Source: Acheta domesticus
Taxonomy: Eukaryota; Arthropoda; Insecta; Orthoptera; Gryllidae
Direction of reading: 5' to 3'
Length of the DNA: 64,000 nt
NCBI GenBank assembly: GCA_031308135.1
Contig: JAHLJT010008756.1
Span: forward strand, 73,567,821 to 73,631,820
Below the pieces are notes generated by a model, which saw only the letters and a program-made list of their open reading frames with translations, did not search any database and had not been told where the DNA came from. Both the position numbers and the translations under genes were made by a program. Of the stretch, positions 50,911 through 61,425 are shown piece after piece (position 1 is the first letter of the stretch; each line of letters starts with the position of its first letter).

Positions 50911-51520
50911 GCTCCGAATTTTTTCTTTAAACTTTTGGTAGGGATAGTGGAAAATGTACTCTATCAGATGACATAAAAGCCATATTGCTCTATGGGTTGG
51001 TTTTTTCAAAAATTACAAAAATGTAAATTTTTTCACATGTTTCTCACGTCGATAATATTTAAATTAGCGGCGATTTTTTCACATTATTATATTTACAAGT
51101 ACATGTGCTTTAAATAATGTCAAGTAAAGTTTCTCGAAAACACAACCGTTTTCTGTGAAAAGTAGCTCAAAATTTCGCATTTTCAGAAACGCTCAAACGC
51201 CATTTTCTCATATATGGCTGCAAATTTTTTCTTGAAACTTTTGTAACGGATAGTGCTAATTACACACTTTAGTATAGCGTAAAGTTTATTTTGAGTATTT
51301 TTTTTTCAAATATTTCATAATTGTAATTTTTTTGAAAGATCTCTCACATCTTTAATATGCACATTACCAGCAATTTGTAAAGATTATTGTATTTGTGAGT
51401 GTAAGGGCTTCAAATAACTTTAAATAAAGTATTTTGAAAACTCAAAAATTTTCTGTGAAAATGAGCTTCAAATTTTGCATTTTTAGTAGCGCTAAAACGG
51501 CACATAGTTTTTAAATGAAA
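50911..51520 (+). repeat. Degenerate tandem duplication, period about 306 bp
   Basis: AATTTTTTCTTTAAACTTTT at 50917 corresponds to AATTTTTTCTTGAAACTTTT at 51223. Further matches include TTTTCTGTGAAAA and GCATTTT...GCGCTAAAAC-type ends. The sequence is AT-rich and non-coding. Confidence 0.7.
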
Positions 51521-51539
51521 ATTGCTATTTAGGACTAGT

Positions 51540-51765
51540 TTTTTATGTTCTTTAATATTCTAAAATTAATATTTTCGTTCTACCAATAGGAAACCGAAAA
51601 AATTAAGAAAATGACAAAAAAATGTACTTTTTGTGGTGATAGATGGTAGCTGGCAAGAAAAAGTATGTGGCAATTTCGGATAGCTAGCAAAGACCCATGG
51701 AAATAGACAACTAATACGGAAAAGTCTGTGCCACTGTAGCACCATTAGTTTTGTTTTCGTTCACG
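51540..51765 (+). repeat. Dispersed repeat C, copy 1
   Basis: Shares AGGAAACCGAAAAA, GTGATAGATGG(T/C)AGCTGGCAAG and a CACTAG/CATTAG end with 54005-54230 in the same orientation. Confidence 0.75.
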
Positions 51766-52443
51766 TTCATTTACAATCCGGATAAATTTTTAAAGGTGTA
51801 ATTTCATGGTTTTGCAATATCCCAATTCTTCTCGTATTTCAGCATATGACAGGTACTTGTATATGGCAGGAGTTTACCGGGATACTTTTATTTAAAAATG
51901 CGAGGTCGATTGGGATGTGTCGTAATTTTCCTGAGCGCCTTGATTCCTTTTTTTACGGATGTATTTATTACTGCTTATCTTTATAAAATCACAGGTACCG
52001 TCGCAGATTTACGGGAGACGTGACTTTTCAAATTCGCAAAGAGCTAATTTGTGTCATTTTCCGTAAGGGGAAAGGACAGAAATTCTGAAAGCCACCCATT
52101 GAAGAGTATGGACCTGAAGGTAATTGGCTTTTGTGTGTGAGAGAATCTGACTCGCAAAGGGGATCAGTAGTGGTATCAATAAAATATTTCTGTTAAGCAA
52201 AATTTTCAGTGACCAAGATATTTGAATTGAATCAGAACATTGAATCAGAATCATTTCTCATGTCTTTTTTTTCTGTTCCCCGACAATGCATTAAAGGTGA
52301 ATGAGTCATTTTTGCTGAAATGTGAAGTCTTAACATTGCATCATTCGCCTTACTCATCGGCTCTGTCAACTCGGAACTATTTCCTCTTCCAAAAACAGAA
52401 AGAGCCTTTAGCAGATTAAAGATTCGACTCGCTTGAGGTCATC
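51766..52443. other. Spacer
   Basis: Nothing was recognised; ORFs here are short and without motif. Confidence 0.4.
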
Positions 52444-52448
52444 CAAAA
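52444..52448 (+). repeat. Solo LTR target-site duplication, left (CAAAA)
   Basis: Exact match to 52910-52914. Confidence 0.85.
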
Positions 52449-52909
52449 TGTTGCGGCTGTAAACACCCGGTTCGAAAGCGCGCCAACCAGGCAGCGCACG
52501 GCAGCGAGCGAGACAACTAGGAAGGCAGCGAACCATGGAAGACGCCTGCAAACGGGCAGCAAGCGAACGCTCGGCGAGCCTACACCCCAGGAGCGAGTCG
52601 GCGGCGCCGAGGACGTTATAAGCCGGCGCCGCCACCGCAGAGACAGTTCAGAGATTGTTGAAGTGACCCAGTGAGGATTATAATATTGTGATAGTGTGTA
52701 CGACCCGGCTAGTATTTTGGTATTCTGCCTTTTGGTATTTTGGTGGACTGTGCAAGTGTTTGGGACATCTCGCGGCATAATCGGTAACTTGGCTTGTTAA
52801 CGGTACATTCTCTTGGGTTACCGGATCAATACATTTGTTGTATAGAAACTGTGTGAGTGTAAAATAAAAACCTATTTCACGAAGTCTGCTTGTTTTTTTG
52901 AACATAACA
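52449..52909 (+). repeat. Solo LTR, family S, copy 2 (461 bp)
   Basis: Starts TGTTGCGGCTGTAAACACCC and ends TGAACATAACA. It carries the TATA-like GTTATAAGCCGGCGCCG (about 52614) and AAAATAAAAA (about 52861). Perfect CAAAA duplications flank it, so it arose by LTR-LTR recombination of a complete insertion. It is homologous to 42977-43434. Confidence 0.92.
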
Positions 52910-52914
52910 CAAAA
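52910..52914 (+). repeat. Solo LTR target-site duplication, right (CAAAA)
   Basis: Exact match to 52444-52448. Confidence 0.85.
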
Positions 52915-53295
52915 GGCGATGGCAGAGGAACTGAAAACTAAAATAAGATTGCTCTGAGACCATGAAGAAACTTAAAACTCATGATCAGAAATGTTTCAAT
53001 TTTAAATACATAAACAGTCGAAACTCGTACGCATTTCACTTTAAAAGTATAATTTTCTTTGCACGAAAACTTGTGAACCGGGCTGCCTAGTGTTATAATT
53101 ACTTTGTTACCATGCTCCCTTGACACGTAACACTCAAAACATAATTGTTTACTACGAGTAATTTCAAATTTCCAATACGGTTATCAATCATGACTTTAAC
53201 GAAATTCTGCGAGTTGCGAAATGGAGGCCGCGACATGCGCGGTCTCCTTCTCGTTATTAATAACCCAAAGTGACTCAGGGGTTGCCAAATTCTTA

Positions 53296-53500
53296 CGACT
53301 GCCTTTGGTGGCTCAATTGATGTCACTACAGTGCTTCTGACTGGGAAGTTCTAAGGTTCGACTCCTGAAGTTGGCACGAATTTCTACACTAGCTACATAG
53401 ATAGTGTAGTCGAATAGTCGTATAGTTGAATTCAGCCGCTGTTTGGAGGAGAATCCTAGCGGCCGACTGCTCTGGTCGGTAGTTTTTCGTGCTTTTCCCG
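53296..53500 (+). repeat. tRNA-derived SINE, family T, plus strand
   Basis: An A box TGGCTCAATTGATG lies at 53309-53322 and a B box GGTTCGACTCC at 53355-53365. The body includes TTGGAGGAGAATCCTAGCGG. The copy at 60355-60520 on the minus strand is homologous in both head and body. Confidence 0.8.
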
Positions 53501-54000
53501 ATCAAAATGTAGCTTCACTATGCGCACGTTTAGTTGAGCTCATCTTTTGCTACTAGTGAAAGGAGCAGAACCGAGGGTATGTTACTATTTTGTTAGCAAT
53601 GCAGAAAAATGAAATCAGCAGTTCGTTTATCGATGTAAATAGGTTTTCCATAACTCGGGAGCGGAAATGCCTAGTTTTCAAAAGTTGCTAACTTCCGTTG
53701 TTGTTTTTTCTTGAAACATTTTTTCATCATACAACGATTTATAGCAATAATATTGGAAAGGTATCTGGAGTACAAGAAAACGTGTGCATATGGTGCTTGT
53801 CCACCACAGGGCAATAGTTTTTACTGCTTTTTGTCTAAATTAATCAAATCAACACCAGGCGAATGCCGGAGCAGTACCATAACAAACGAGTGTCTAAAAC
53901 TTTTCCTATTCTTCAATTGCCGTTCATTTGTAAATAGGGTAGCAACTAACCCGTAAACACCATTTTTGTTGAAAACGACTCCAATTTTTTTAATTGCCAT
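53501..54000. other. Spacer
   Basis: The ORF at 53711-53956 has no recognisable domain. Nothing else was seen. Confidence 0.4.
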
Positions 54001-54004
54001 TTAG

Positions 54005-54230
54005 GATGAGGTTTTTACTTCTCTTGAATATTTTTAAAGCAATGATTCAAATCTACTACTAGGAAACCGAAAAATTGAGAAATATAAAAGAAAAATATTT
54101 GGACGGTGATAGATGGCAGCTGGCAAGAGTATGTGGGAAGTCCAAATAGCTATCCCAGACCAAATAAATTAGAAAACTAACTAGTTCGAGAAAATCTGTT
54201 CCATTGTGTAGAACCACTAGTTTATTTCTG
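54005..54230 (+). repeat. Dispersed repeat C, copy 2
   Basis: Second copy of 51540-51765 (AGGAAACCGAAAAATTGAGA, GTGATAGATGGCAGCTGGCA). Confidence 0.75.
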
Positions 54231-55451
54231 TGTTAATTTTTCTTTCTGCACAAATATATTAATTTTATTGGTAAATAATAAACAAATGAAATATTTCTGG
54301 AATGTTTGTTTCTGCAATGCAAATTCTTGCATAGAAAATATTTTTTCAAACCGACTTTTGAATGCTTATATCAGCTCAGCTATTCGTAATATCCAAAGAG
54401 TGTATTAAACAAAATATGCTTGCAAATATATTATTTTCGAAGTTTCGACGTTTCCTCCTTGGACACCCTGTATTGGAATAATTTTAATGTAACAATATAT
54501 TTGATAAAAGATGTATAACAAATACTAACATATTTCCCAAGGCGTATTTTAGAAGTAAGATAAAAATGGCGTAGTGACCACATAGCCAATATTGCCAGAA
54601 ATGGATATTTCATTTCTTGTGCAATGCCACATTGTATGGTGACAATGCTGTTGATAATATGTCTTCTAATCAGGGGGCGTACAATGGTCCTGCGCATGGA
54701 ATGAAGGGTCATTATCCAGAAGAATACTTGTGTCCATACTTTTTTTGTAGATTACTGAACCTTTGGTAATTACTATTTTTTTCCATGAAGCAGCTGCTCT
54801 ATTAACTTGTCCGTTGATTTCTGTGTTAATTATTATTTCACATACCCACTGCTTTTGCGACTGATTATCTACCGGGGCTGATTTCCATTGTCGACCCCTG
54901 AGGACGGAACTCGTGCTTCACGGAGACCCCCCCCTTCCACCTCAGGCGTCCTCATTTCGCGGCGGGCGCAAGACGCCAGACACCAAGTGCCTCGCTGCCT
55001 CTACCATCAATCACTCAGCCCTGCGTCGATGAACAACTAAGGCCACTGCCACTGCATCACGCGACTCTGCCAGTCTCTCTTCAATTCCTCCCCTCTCCTA
55101 CACGAAACTATATGAAACTTTAAACTTACTTTAAAAATGGTTCTCTCGTGTAATGAAACAGAATGAACTGGATCACATTTGAACTTGACATATACTACTT
55201 CGATTTAATTGCACATACATGCATTGCACTATTACATGCCGGTAGATCAGTCGGAAGCTTAGAGCTTGTTCCGGCTGGGACAGTCCTCGGTTGGTGGCAG
55301 ATACCTGGTTGAGAAATCCCCGCAAGTCGACAGGTAGATCGGTACCAGATCTCGCCATCCAGCGAAGAGAGTTATCTTACTGTATTCAGAGTAGAGAGTA
55401 AAAAAGTTTCAGCGATGAAAATAAATATTCATAATTACTATACATTGTCAA
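54231..55451. other. Spacer with a possible single MITE/mariner end
   Basis: GGACACCCTGTA at about 54461-54472 is a terminus common among mariner-type MITEs (the complement reads TACAGGGTGTCC), but no partner end was found. 54880-55090 is C-rich without an ORF of interest. Confidence 0.35.
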
Positions 55452-55493
55452 TGTATACTTCCATTATAGGCAGCGCCATCTAGTTCGCTCAAC
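55452..55493 (+). repeat. Gypsy-like LTR G, 5' copy, first part
   Basis: Starts TGTATACTTCCATTATA as does the LTR at 58397; interrupted by the P-like element and continued at 57228-57397. Confidence 0.85.
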
Positions 55494-57227
55494 CAAGGCC
55501 GTCTAGAAGAGTATATTAGAAGGCCTGAGCCAATGTGAATGTCACGTGACCTGACGTCACAATCGGTGGCTGAACATTTTTCATTTTCGCATACACCATT
55601 GTCAACGAACTAGAATATTTTAGCTAATTAGCCCTTGTAGGATAAGTTAAGATGCGAATGGATGTTTTAATAATTCAGTAATAATTGCATGCTCGGTTTT
55701 CTGCATAAAAAGAATTCCTTCGTCCATTATTTTCAAGCAAGCAAGGTATGTCTAACTGTATTGAGTTGTATACGTATGTGGTGCAATTATCAATTATTTT
55801 ATGTAATACGTGTTGTAATATGTATTGTTGCTTGCACTTGGATGTTGGGTTATACTATTATACCCGGCATTTTTTCAGTGAATCCTTGAAAACTATCCTT
55901 AAAGGAAGGCATTTTGAAAATTAGGCAGGAGAGATACGTACGTGACAAGATGTCAAGCAAGTGGAGTGTGCTGTGCTGCTGATCGAATTATAATGGATCG
56001 ACGGAACGCGTTTCAACTTTGAAATTTCCATTTTCTGTGACGGAAGTGGATGAAAACATAAATAGGAAAGATTTTGTCCCCTCAAAGAACTTGTGTGTGT
56101 GTGTGTGTGTAAAACACTTCGAGTCAAAATTTATTCTCTACCAGAACAAGGCAGTAAGAAGAGATAGTGTTGAAATATTTACTAAAGGATCGTATCCGAC
56201 CATAGTGAAAGATGCATACCTTTCTATCTCAGTGAACAGTCTCACTTCTTGACGAATACTTACCAAGTGTTTTAAATATAGATACCTGAAAATTTTGAAA
56301 TTAAGTTCCTGAAGCATGAAAATCAAAGAACTTTATTGAAGGATTTTGTATGAGTGACAGATCCGATTAACAGAAAAAAACAGTTTTGATTTGTGGACAA
56401 ATTCTGCTCACATTAATATAATATATTTCTTTGTGTATGTCAAACATTTTATTAAATAAATACGATACATTAGGAATGTTCAGTAATAAATATAATGGTT
56501 TCAAGAATGTAAGACGATAGGTCACAAAAGTGAATGCAAAATAGGAAGACATTAAAGTCAATTTAAAGCGCCCAAAACAATTTTAATGTATTTCCAATGT
56601 GATTTATTTCTTTTGAATAATCTCATAAAGTCTTCCATAATCTGCTGGACTACCTTCTAAATAAAATATTACTGTCCATCCTTCCTCTTCTTATTTTTGA
56701 GCAGCTTGGGTTTTATTAACCTACCTATGAATATTTTACTGTTCCTTACAATATTAACAAATATTATTAATAATTACTAATACGGCCATCAGAAAAATAT
56801 CTGATGAATACATTACTACTAGCTGTACAACTAACTTCCATATTAAATTATAGTAGACAACTTGAAAGAAATAGAGCAGGAAAAATATAAATAGAATTAT
56901 CATCAAGGTACTTAATTTTTATGAATACCAATTATGTCAGCAAAAATCAGCATCTCAATATGTTAATTTACGTGTACGAAAATTGCATAATATAGAATTG
57001 CCTTTTTACAAATAACTCTCTAAATAAATTCCTAGAGCGTCAAGATGGCTTAATGTTTCTTCGTACTATTTTAAACAAGTATGGGTTTCAGTGCGATTTT
57101 AAGAACTAGCTCTGTTTAAAACAAAGAGTATATATGGTTTAAAATGTGGATAGCATGCATTTCCTGCCAGCCACCCTTCGTGACGTCATTCGGCGTAGGA
57201 GCAGGCCTTCTATTCTAGACGGCCTTG
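55494..57227 (+). mobile_element. P-like (THAP) DNA transposon inserted in LTR G
   Basis: Terminal inverted repeats begin CAAGGCCGTCTAGAA (left) and end TTCTAGACGGCCTTG (right). Similarity extends inward through AGAAGGCCTG and, after gaps, TGACGTCAC and GGTGGCTG. The target heptamer GCTCAAC is duplicated (55487-55493 and 57228-57234). Inside, a THAP-domain-like reading frame (55950-56252) points to the P-element superfamily. No catalytic transposase domain was read, so the 1734-bp element is probably non-autonomous. Confidence 0.8.
55950..56252 (+). pseudogene. THAP-like zinc-finger domain fragment
   Basis: From ATG 55950 the single frame reads MSSKWSVLCC, a TGA (55980-55982), SNYNGSTERVSTLKFPFSV, then RKDFVPSKN and VKHFESKF. 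THAP fingers (C2CH) show the order C..C...Y......FP, .R.DF.PS, VC..HF. The two N-terminal Cys codons are adjacent, where C-x2-4-C spacing is expected. The stretch before the last Cys and His is expanded to CVCVCV by a (GT)n tract. In P-type transposases the THAP domain binds the element ends. Damage and microsatellite expansion make it unlikely to work. Confidence 0.65.
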
Positions 57228-57397
57228 GCTCAACCATAGCGACGAGCGATTAAGTTTATTATGTATTTTCATATGTTTAGCTCATATTCATGCAATGTGG
57301 ATGTCAAAATACAGAATTCATTATGTATTGAGTTACACACAATGACTCGTCATTCAATCCTCATAATGCTCTTTAATAACTAAATGAAGTTATAACA
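57228..57397 (+). repeat. Gypsy-like LTR G, 5' copy, second part
   Basis: Resumes at GCTCAACCATAGCGACGAGC after the P-like insertion and ends AAGTTATAACA, matching the end of the 3' copy (58397-58603). Confidence 0.85.
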
Positions 57398-57417
57398 ATG
57401 CCAATATGTTAATGTAG

Positions 57418-57545
57418 ATATTAAAGAGCATTATGAAAATTGAATGATAAGTCATTGTGTTTAACTCAATACGTAATGAATTCTGTATTTCGGCTTACAC
57501 ATGGCATGAACTGAAAAATAAACATGTGAAATATACATAAATTAC
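57418..57545 (-). repeat. Inverted fragment of LTR G
   Basis: The complement matches LTR G from its CACATGTTTA region through TAAGCCGAA(A/G)TACAGAATT to CTTTAATA. It lies head-to-head with the 5' copy, so 57300-57540 is a long imperfect inverted repeat. Confidence 0.85.
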
Positions 57546-57616
57546 CTGGCAAATAAATGTGTCGATTTGGAGGTTATATTTCTTTGCAATGATACTAAAA
57601 GTTCTCTCGATTCTAA

Positions 57617-58060
57617 GTGGGCCAAGGTAGAGTTAAGCAAATTACACCAACTTCGATATTAACTATTCAACTACTTCAAAACGTTTTTGCCCGACATGGG
57701 TTTCCTGAAGAGATGGTATCTGACAATGCCTCACTTTTCACCAGTCAAGAGTTTCAAGAGTTCTGTAAAGACGGCAGTATTTTTCAAAAACTTATCGCAC
57801 CAGAACATCGAGCGACAAATGTTTTAGCCGAACGTAATGTGCAGACACTGAAGAAAAGATTATCAGCAATGATCGACGAACCTATGCCGGTACAGATGAA
57901 AGTTCGAGAAATTCTTTTTCAATATCGAGCAACGCCAGTAAACAGTGGCAAATCTCCAGCAGAATTATATTTGCATAGGCAAATTCGAATCAAATTGAAT
58001 GCTTTCGAGTCGATAAAATTCAAACGATCTGCTTTTGCTAACAAGTCAGCACGAGAGTAG
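57617..58060 (+). pseudogene. Gypsy-type integrase core fragment, 147 aa
   Basis: The ORF reads LQNVFARHGFPEEMVSDNAS with the second catalytic Asp, FTSQEFQEFC, LIAPEHRATNVLAERNVQTL with the catalytic Glu, and YRATPVNSGKSPAELYLHRQ. This is the K02A2.6-like gypsy integrase order. The first Asp and the zinc region are absent, and the usual Gly before (L)AER is Val. The frame ends at 58058-58060; the C-terminal tail beyond is scrambled. LTR G follows 3' at 58397. Confidence 0.88.
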
Positions 58061-58319
58061 TACGGGAGATCGTGTGCTCGGTATTATTCAAATAACAAAA
58101 TACAACGGAAGCTTGGAACGATCATGAAAAAATAGGGTTTTTACATTATTTTTTTAAACGTGACGATGGTTTTGTCTTCAAACGTCCCATTGATCAAATA
58201 ATCAAGTAGTTTGCTAGCCACCATCTGCAGCAGATTAGAAAGAAGAAGGTTTCGATCCACTACAACATACAACTGTAACAAGACGTGCTCCAGAATATTG
58301 TCATCATCAATGGTGCTAA

Positions 58320-58412
58320 GTTGAATTCAAGTGTGGGAGAATTATTATAAATGTATAGCGCTAATTTGAATTCAGTCATGGGGGAATTATTATAAATGTA
58401 TACTTCCATTAT
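58320..58412 (+). repeat. Tandem duplication of about 45 bp next to the 3' LTR
   Basis: TTGAATTCA...GGG(A)GAATTATTATAAATGTATA occurs twice in a row. The second copy runs into the LTR start at 58397, and GGGGGAA may be the polypurine tract. Confidence 0.85.
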
Positions 58413-58603
58413 ATGCAGCGCCATCTGGATTGCTCAACCACAGCGACGAGCAATTATGTTTATTTTTTATATTTTCACATGTTTAATTCATCTTCATGCA
58501 ATGTGTAAGCCGAAGTACAGAATTCATTATGTATTGAGTAAAACACAATGACTCATCATTTGAGCCTCATAATACTCTTTAATAACTAAATCAAGTTATA
58601 ACA
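58397..58603 (+). repeat. Gypsy-like LTR G, 3' copy (207 bp)
   Basis: TGTATACTTCC...AAGTTATAACA; homologous to 55452-55493 plus 57228-57397. No matching target duplication was found outside the two LTRs. Confidence 0.85.
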
Positions 58604-58739
58604 CTAAATTCATTATTAAAATATAAAGTTTAAATTTAATTTTTGTTTATCAATAATAAAATATTGTTGTTTCCTTTTTTTACAAACTAACTTTCAATAC
58701 TGTACTCATGTATAGATTTATAGCTATTAGTATACTTAG

Positions 58740-58808
58740 AAATGTTATGAGTGTTATTACTTCCGAGGCCAAAAGTTTGGACGACGCAGTAATAACACTG
58801 TAACATTT
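58740..58808 (+). repeat. Inverted repeat, arms of 20-21 nt
   Basis: AAATGTTATGAGTGTTATTA on the left pairs with GTAATAACACTGTAACATTT on the right with one small gap, around a 28-nt loop. It sits just 5' of the recombinase relic. Confidence 0.8.
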
Positions 58809-58814
58809 CGTGGT

Positions 58815-59362
58815 ATGTTCAGCTTTTTATCGGTCCCCATAAATTCTCACGATTTAGGCGAAAATTTACATTACTGCGATATGAAACAAATTAATTCTAC
58901 TGCTGCATCGATATTGTTTGGTGCCGCTTGCGATGTGTCTATTTCAACAATACATTCACATACCGTGGCTCTTCCAAGATGGCCGCGGAAAAATTCGTCT
59001 ATTTCGCAAGAAATTTTAGATCCCGCTGGGAAAGTTACACGGGATTTAATCCCAGAAAAATCCAAAGGACAATACGAAAAGGAATACCAAGAATTTAAGG
59101 CTTGGAAAACGCATCTTCCTGTCAAGGTGGCATTCACAATATTGCAGGAGTGCCACAAATTATTGCCACCCATTTTAGTCTTTCAGACCCCGAAAAATAC
59201 ACTGGTCAGTCTTTAAGAAGAACTTCAGCTAAGGCACTGGCCGATTCAGGAGCTTCGGTTACAGACTTGAAACGTTTTGGTAGGTTTCGGAGCTCTCCCG
59301 TAGCCGAATCCTATGTTGAGGAGTTCGTGGTAAATAAGGTGAAAATGGTAACAAATAAATGA
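58815..59362 (+). pseudogene. Tyrosine-recombinase-like protein relic (Crypton/DIRS-type YR), deleted
   Basis: The first frame (58815-59150) contains LIPEKSKGQYEKEYQEFKAW, an N-terminal core-binding-type helix. After a frame change near 59110 the second frame reads IHNIAGVPQII, KYTGQSLRRTSAKALADSGA, VTDLKRFGRFRSSPVAESYV. The family pattern is GHSFRRT...LKRHGGW.S..VAE.Y. The nucleophile Tyr and the Arg pair remain, but His is Gln in GQSLRR and His is Phe in KRFGRF. Most of the catalytic domain between the two pieces is missing. Such YR genes occur in Cryptons and as domesticated recombinases in arthropods; this copy is dead. Confidence 0.75.
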
Positions 59363-59364
59363 CT

Positions 59365-60350
59365 ATCGGCGAGGAAGGTGGCGCGGCGAATTCCAGTGGC
59401 GACACCACATCGTCAGTAAATGTTATTGGAGATTTCATTTCATGAAATCACATGAAAATGTTGCTAATTTACCAAATTTTCTAATTCCACAACTAATAAT
59501 ATTACAATTAACAATGATCATCCCCAAAAATATTCAGTTATTTTTATTCCTATTGGTCTTGTAAATTGCCGTGTTGTTTTTTCGTAATGAAGTTGGTTCG
59601 CGATGAATCGGTGATTGTTTGTTTAAATTACTAAGGATGTTAAAACTCATTGCTAAGGATACTACATTTCTTAACATACAGGTAGGTACAAGTGTCCTTA
59701 ACAAATCTGAAGGGTTGCAAGTTAACAGGGTTTAAAGACGCATGTTTTTTTTTAAATTTTATTTTATATTGGTTTGTTATACAAAGTTCAGTTTTTATGA
59801 ACTAAATCTATTGAACACTACAATAAGACGAGGGGACTCACCGAGCGCCTCCAAGAATCATTAATACTTGCAAAAATGTTTAGAAATGAGTGGACGCATG
59901 TGACCGATAAAAAATATAATGTATGCCAAGAGAACTCAATAATTGTGACAATGTTTATGCCAAAAATACAAGAATAATTCCATACAACTTAAACCTGTAT
60001 TTTAATATATTTTATTAGAAATCATAGCTTGAGACAACTAAAAAAAATTTCCTCTTTAACACTCTACGAGAAAATAAAATACTCCGTTTTATGAAGAACT
60101 ACTGAACTATGCAAAAATGTGTTTCAATTGCTTTGCGAGTAGTATTGAATATTTGTTTTCTTGAAGTTTTAGTTTTCGTCACTGTAATTTATTAACATGT
60201 GTCTCAGAAATCCGAGTTAGCAATAAAAATACTAATTCCTTGCTTGGTACCGAAATATATCACATCCGGTATATACTTCACTTAGTTCACCATTAGCTTA
60301 AACACGAATTAAAAAAAAACTATTAATCGGAGAAACTACGGAAAACCATC
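59365..60350. other. AT-rich spacer
   Basis: No ORF with a domain or RNA signal was seen. Confidence 0.45.
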
Positions 60351-60354
60351 GATC

Positions 60355-60520
60355 AGAGCCGGTCGGGCGCTAGAATTCTCCTCCAGACAGCAGCTGAATT
60401 TGACTAGCTATCCAGCCAGTGTCGCAAATCCTGTCAACATCGGTACTCGAATCTAGGACCTCCCGGACAGAGGCACTGGAGTGAGATCAGTTGATGCTCC
60501 TGAGTCACCTCTCCCGGTCC
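60355..60520 (-). repeat. tRNA-derived SINE, family T, minus strand
   Basis: The complement has a B-box region AGATTCGAGTACC (plus positions 60442-60452). The body CTGGAGGAGAATTCTAGCG matches TTGGAGGAGAATCCTAGCG of the 53.3-kb copy, as do the intervening bases. Confidence 0.78.
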
Positions 60521-60524
60521 TTTG

Positions 60525-61368
60525 CCATGTTGACGGGCGCGACATGTAGCAGTGTTTGGCGGGAAGTATAGCCTAGCGTGAATTACAGCACGGTTGATCA
60601 GCTTAAAAATGCCGTGCATCTACGTGAAAACAATGAAGAAAAGTATAGTTGGGAACCGTTGATGTGGAGAGTTTATGTAGCTGTAATAATCTAACAAACG
60701 TATTTATGGAGTTTATGGTATTGATCCGGAATGTGAGGTGATCTATGCGCTTATCGTTTTAGACCATAAACGGAACGGACATCTCAGAGAGATTGCGATG
60801 GATGTCGAGGCAACTGCATTGCCTGGCATAATACAAATCTTCAGAGTTACGTGTCACAGAACTTTCCAGGCATGGTCGCATGTTTACAGTTTACTGGGAG
60901 GTATCGCGCTGTCATTCATAGTATAATTATTATTATATTCATAGTATAATAATTATTACTATAATTGGTATATAATTTGCTACTTATATTACCTTATTAT
61001 TATTGTTATTATTATTATTTGTATTAGTGTTCTATGTTACTGAGAGACTATGTATTTTTATGTTTTTGTAATTAGCTGCCACCGGGTTATATCCAATTGC
61101 AGTTTAAATAAATCTATCTATATATTGTGATATACCTGAGTATGCGCACTGCGGGAAAGGTTGTCAAAACACTGGGATTCTTACAACGGCCGGTTTGCCT
61201 CCAACGCAGCTCCGGTGACCGAGCCCCGGAGGCGAGCGAGGGGAGAGGTACTTGGGAGGATGGGAGGAGAGGGGGTCGGAGTAGTGTGAGTGGCAGGTAG
61301 TAGGTGAAACGGTGGGTGACTGACGAAGAACGAGGAGACGGCTCTGGCTTTCGAGCTGGTGACATAGA
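60525..61368. other. Spacer with (ATT)n and purine-rich start
   Basis: ATT-rich runs near 60925-61020, then GC-purine-rich sequence from 61190. ORFs are motif-free. Confidence 0.4.
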
Positions 61369-61425
61369 GAGAGAGACAGAGAGAGGGGGAGAGGGAGGGA
61401 GAGAGAGAGAGAGAGAGAGAGTCTT
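61369..61425 (+). repeat. (GA)n microsatellite
   Basis: A near-pure AG/GA run with G interruptions, in a wider purine-rich tract (61190-61740). Confidence 0.95.

Noticed and set aside
54461..54474. GGACACCCTGTA as the right end of a mariner/MITE element
   Set aside because: A common 12-mer, and no partner terminus or TA duplication was found nearby, so no element was called.
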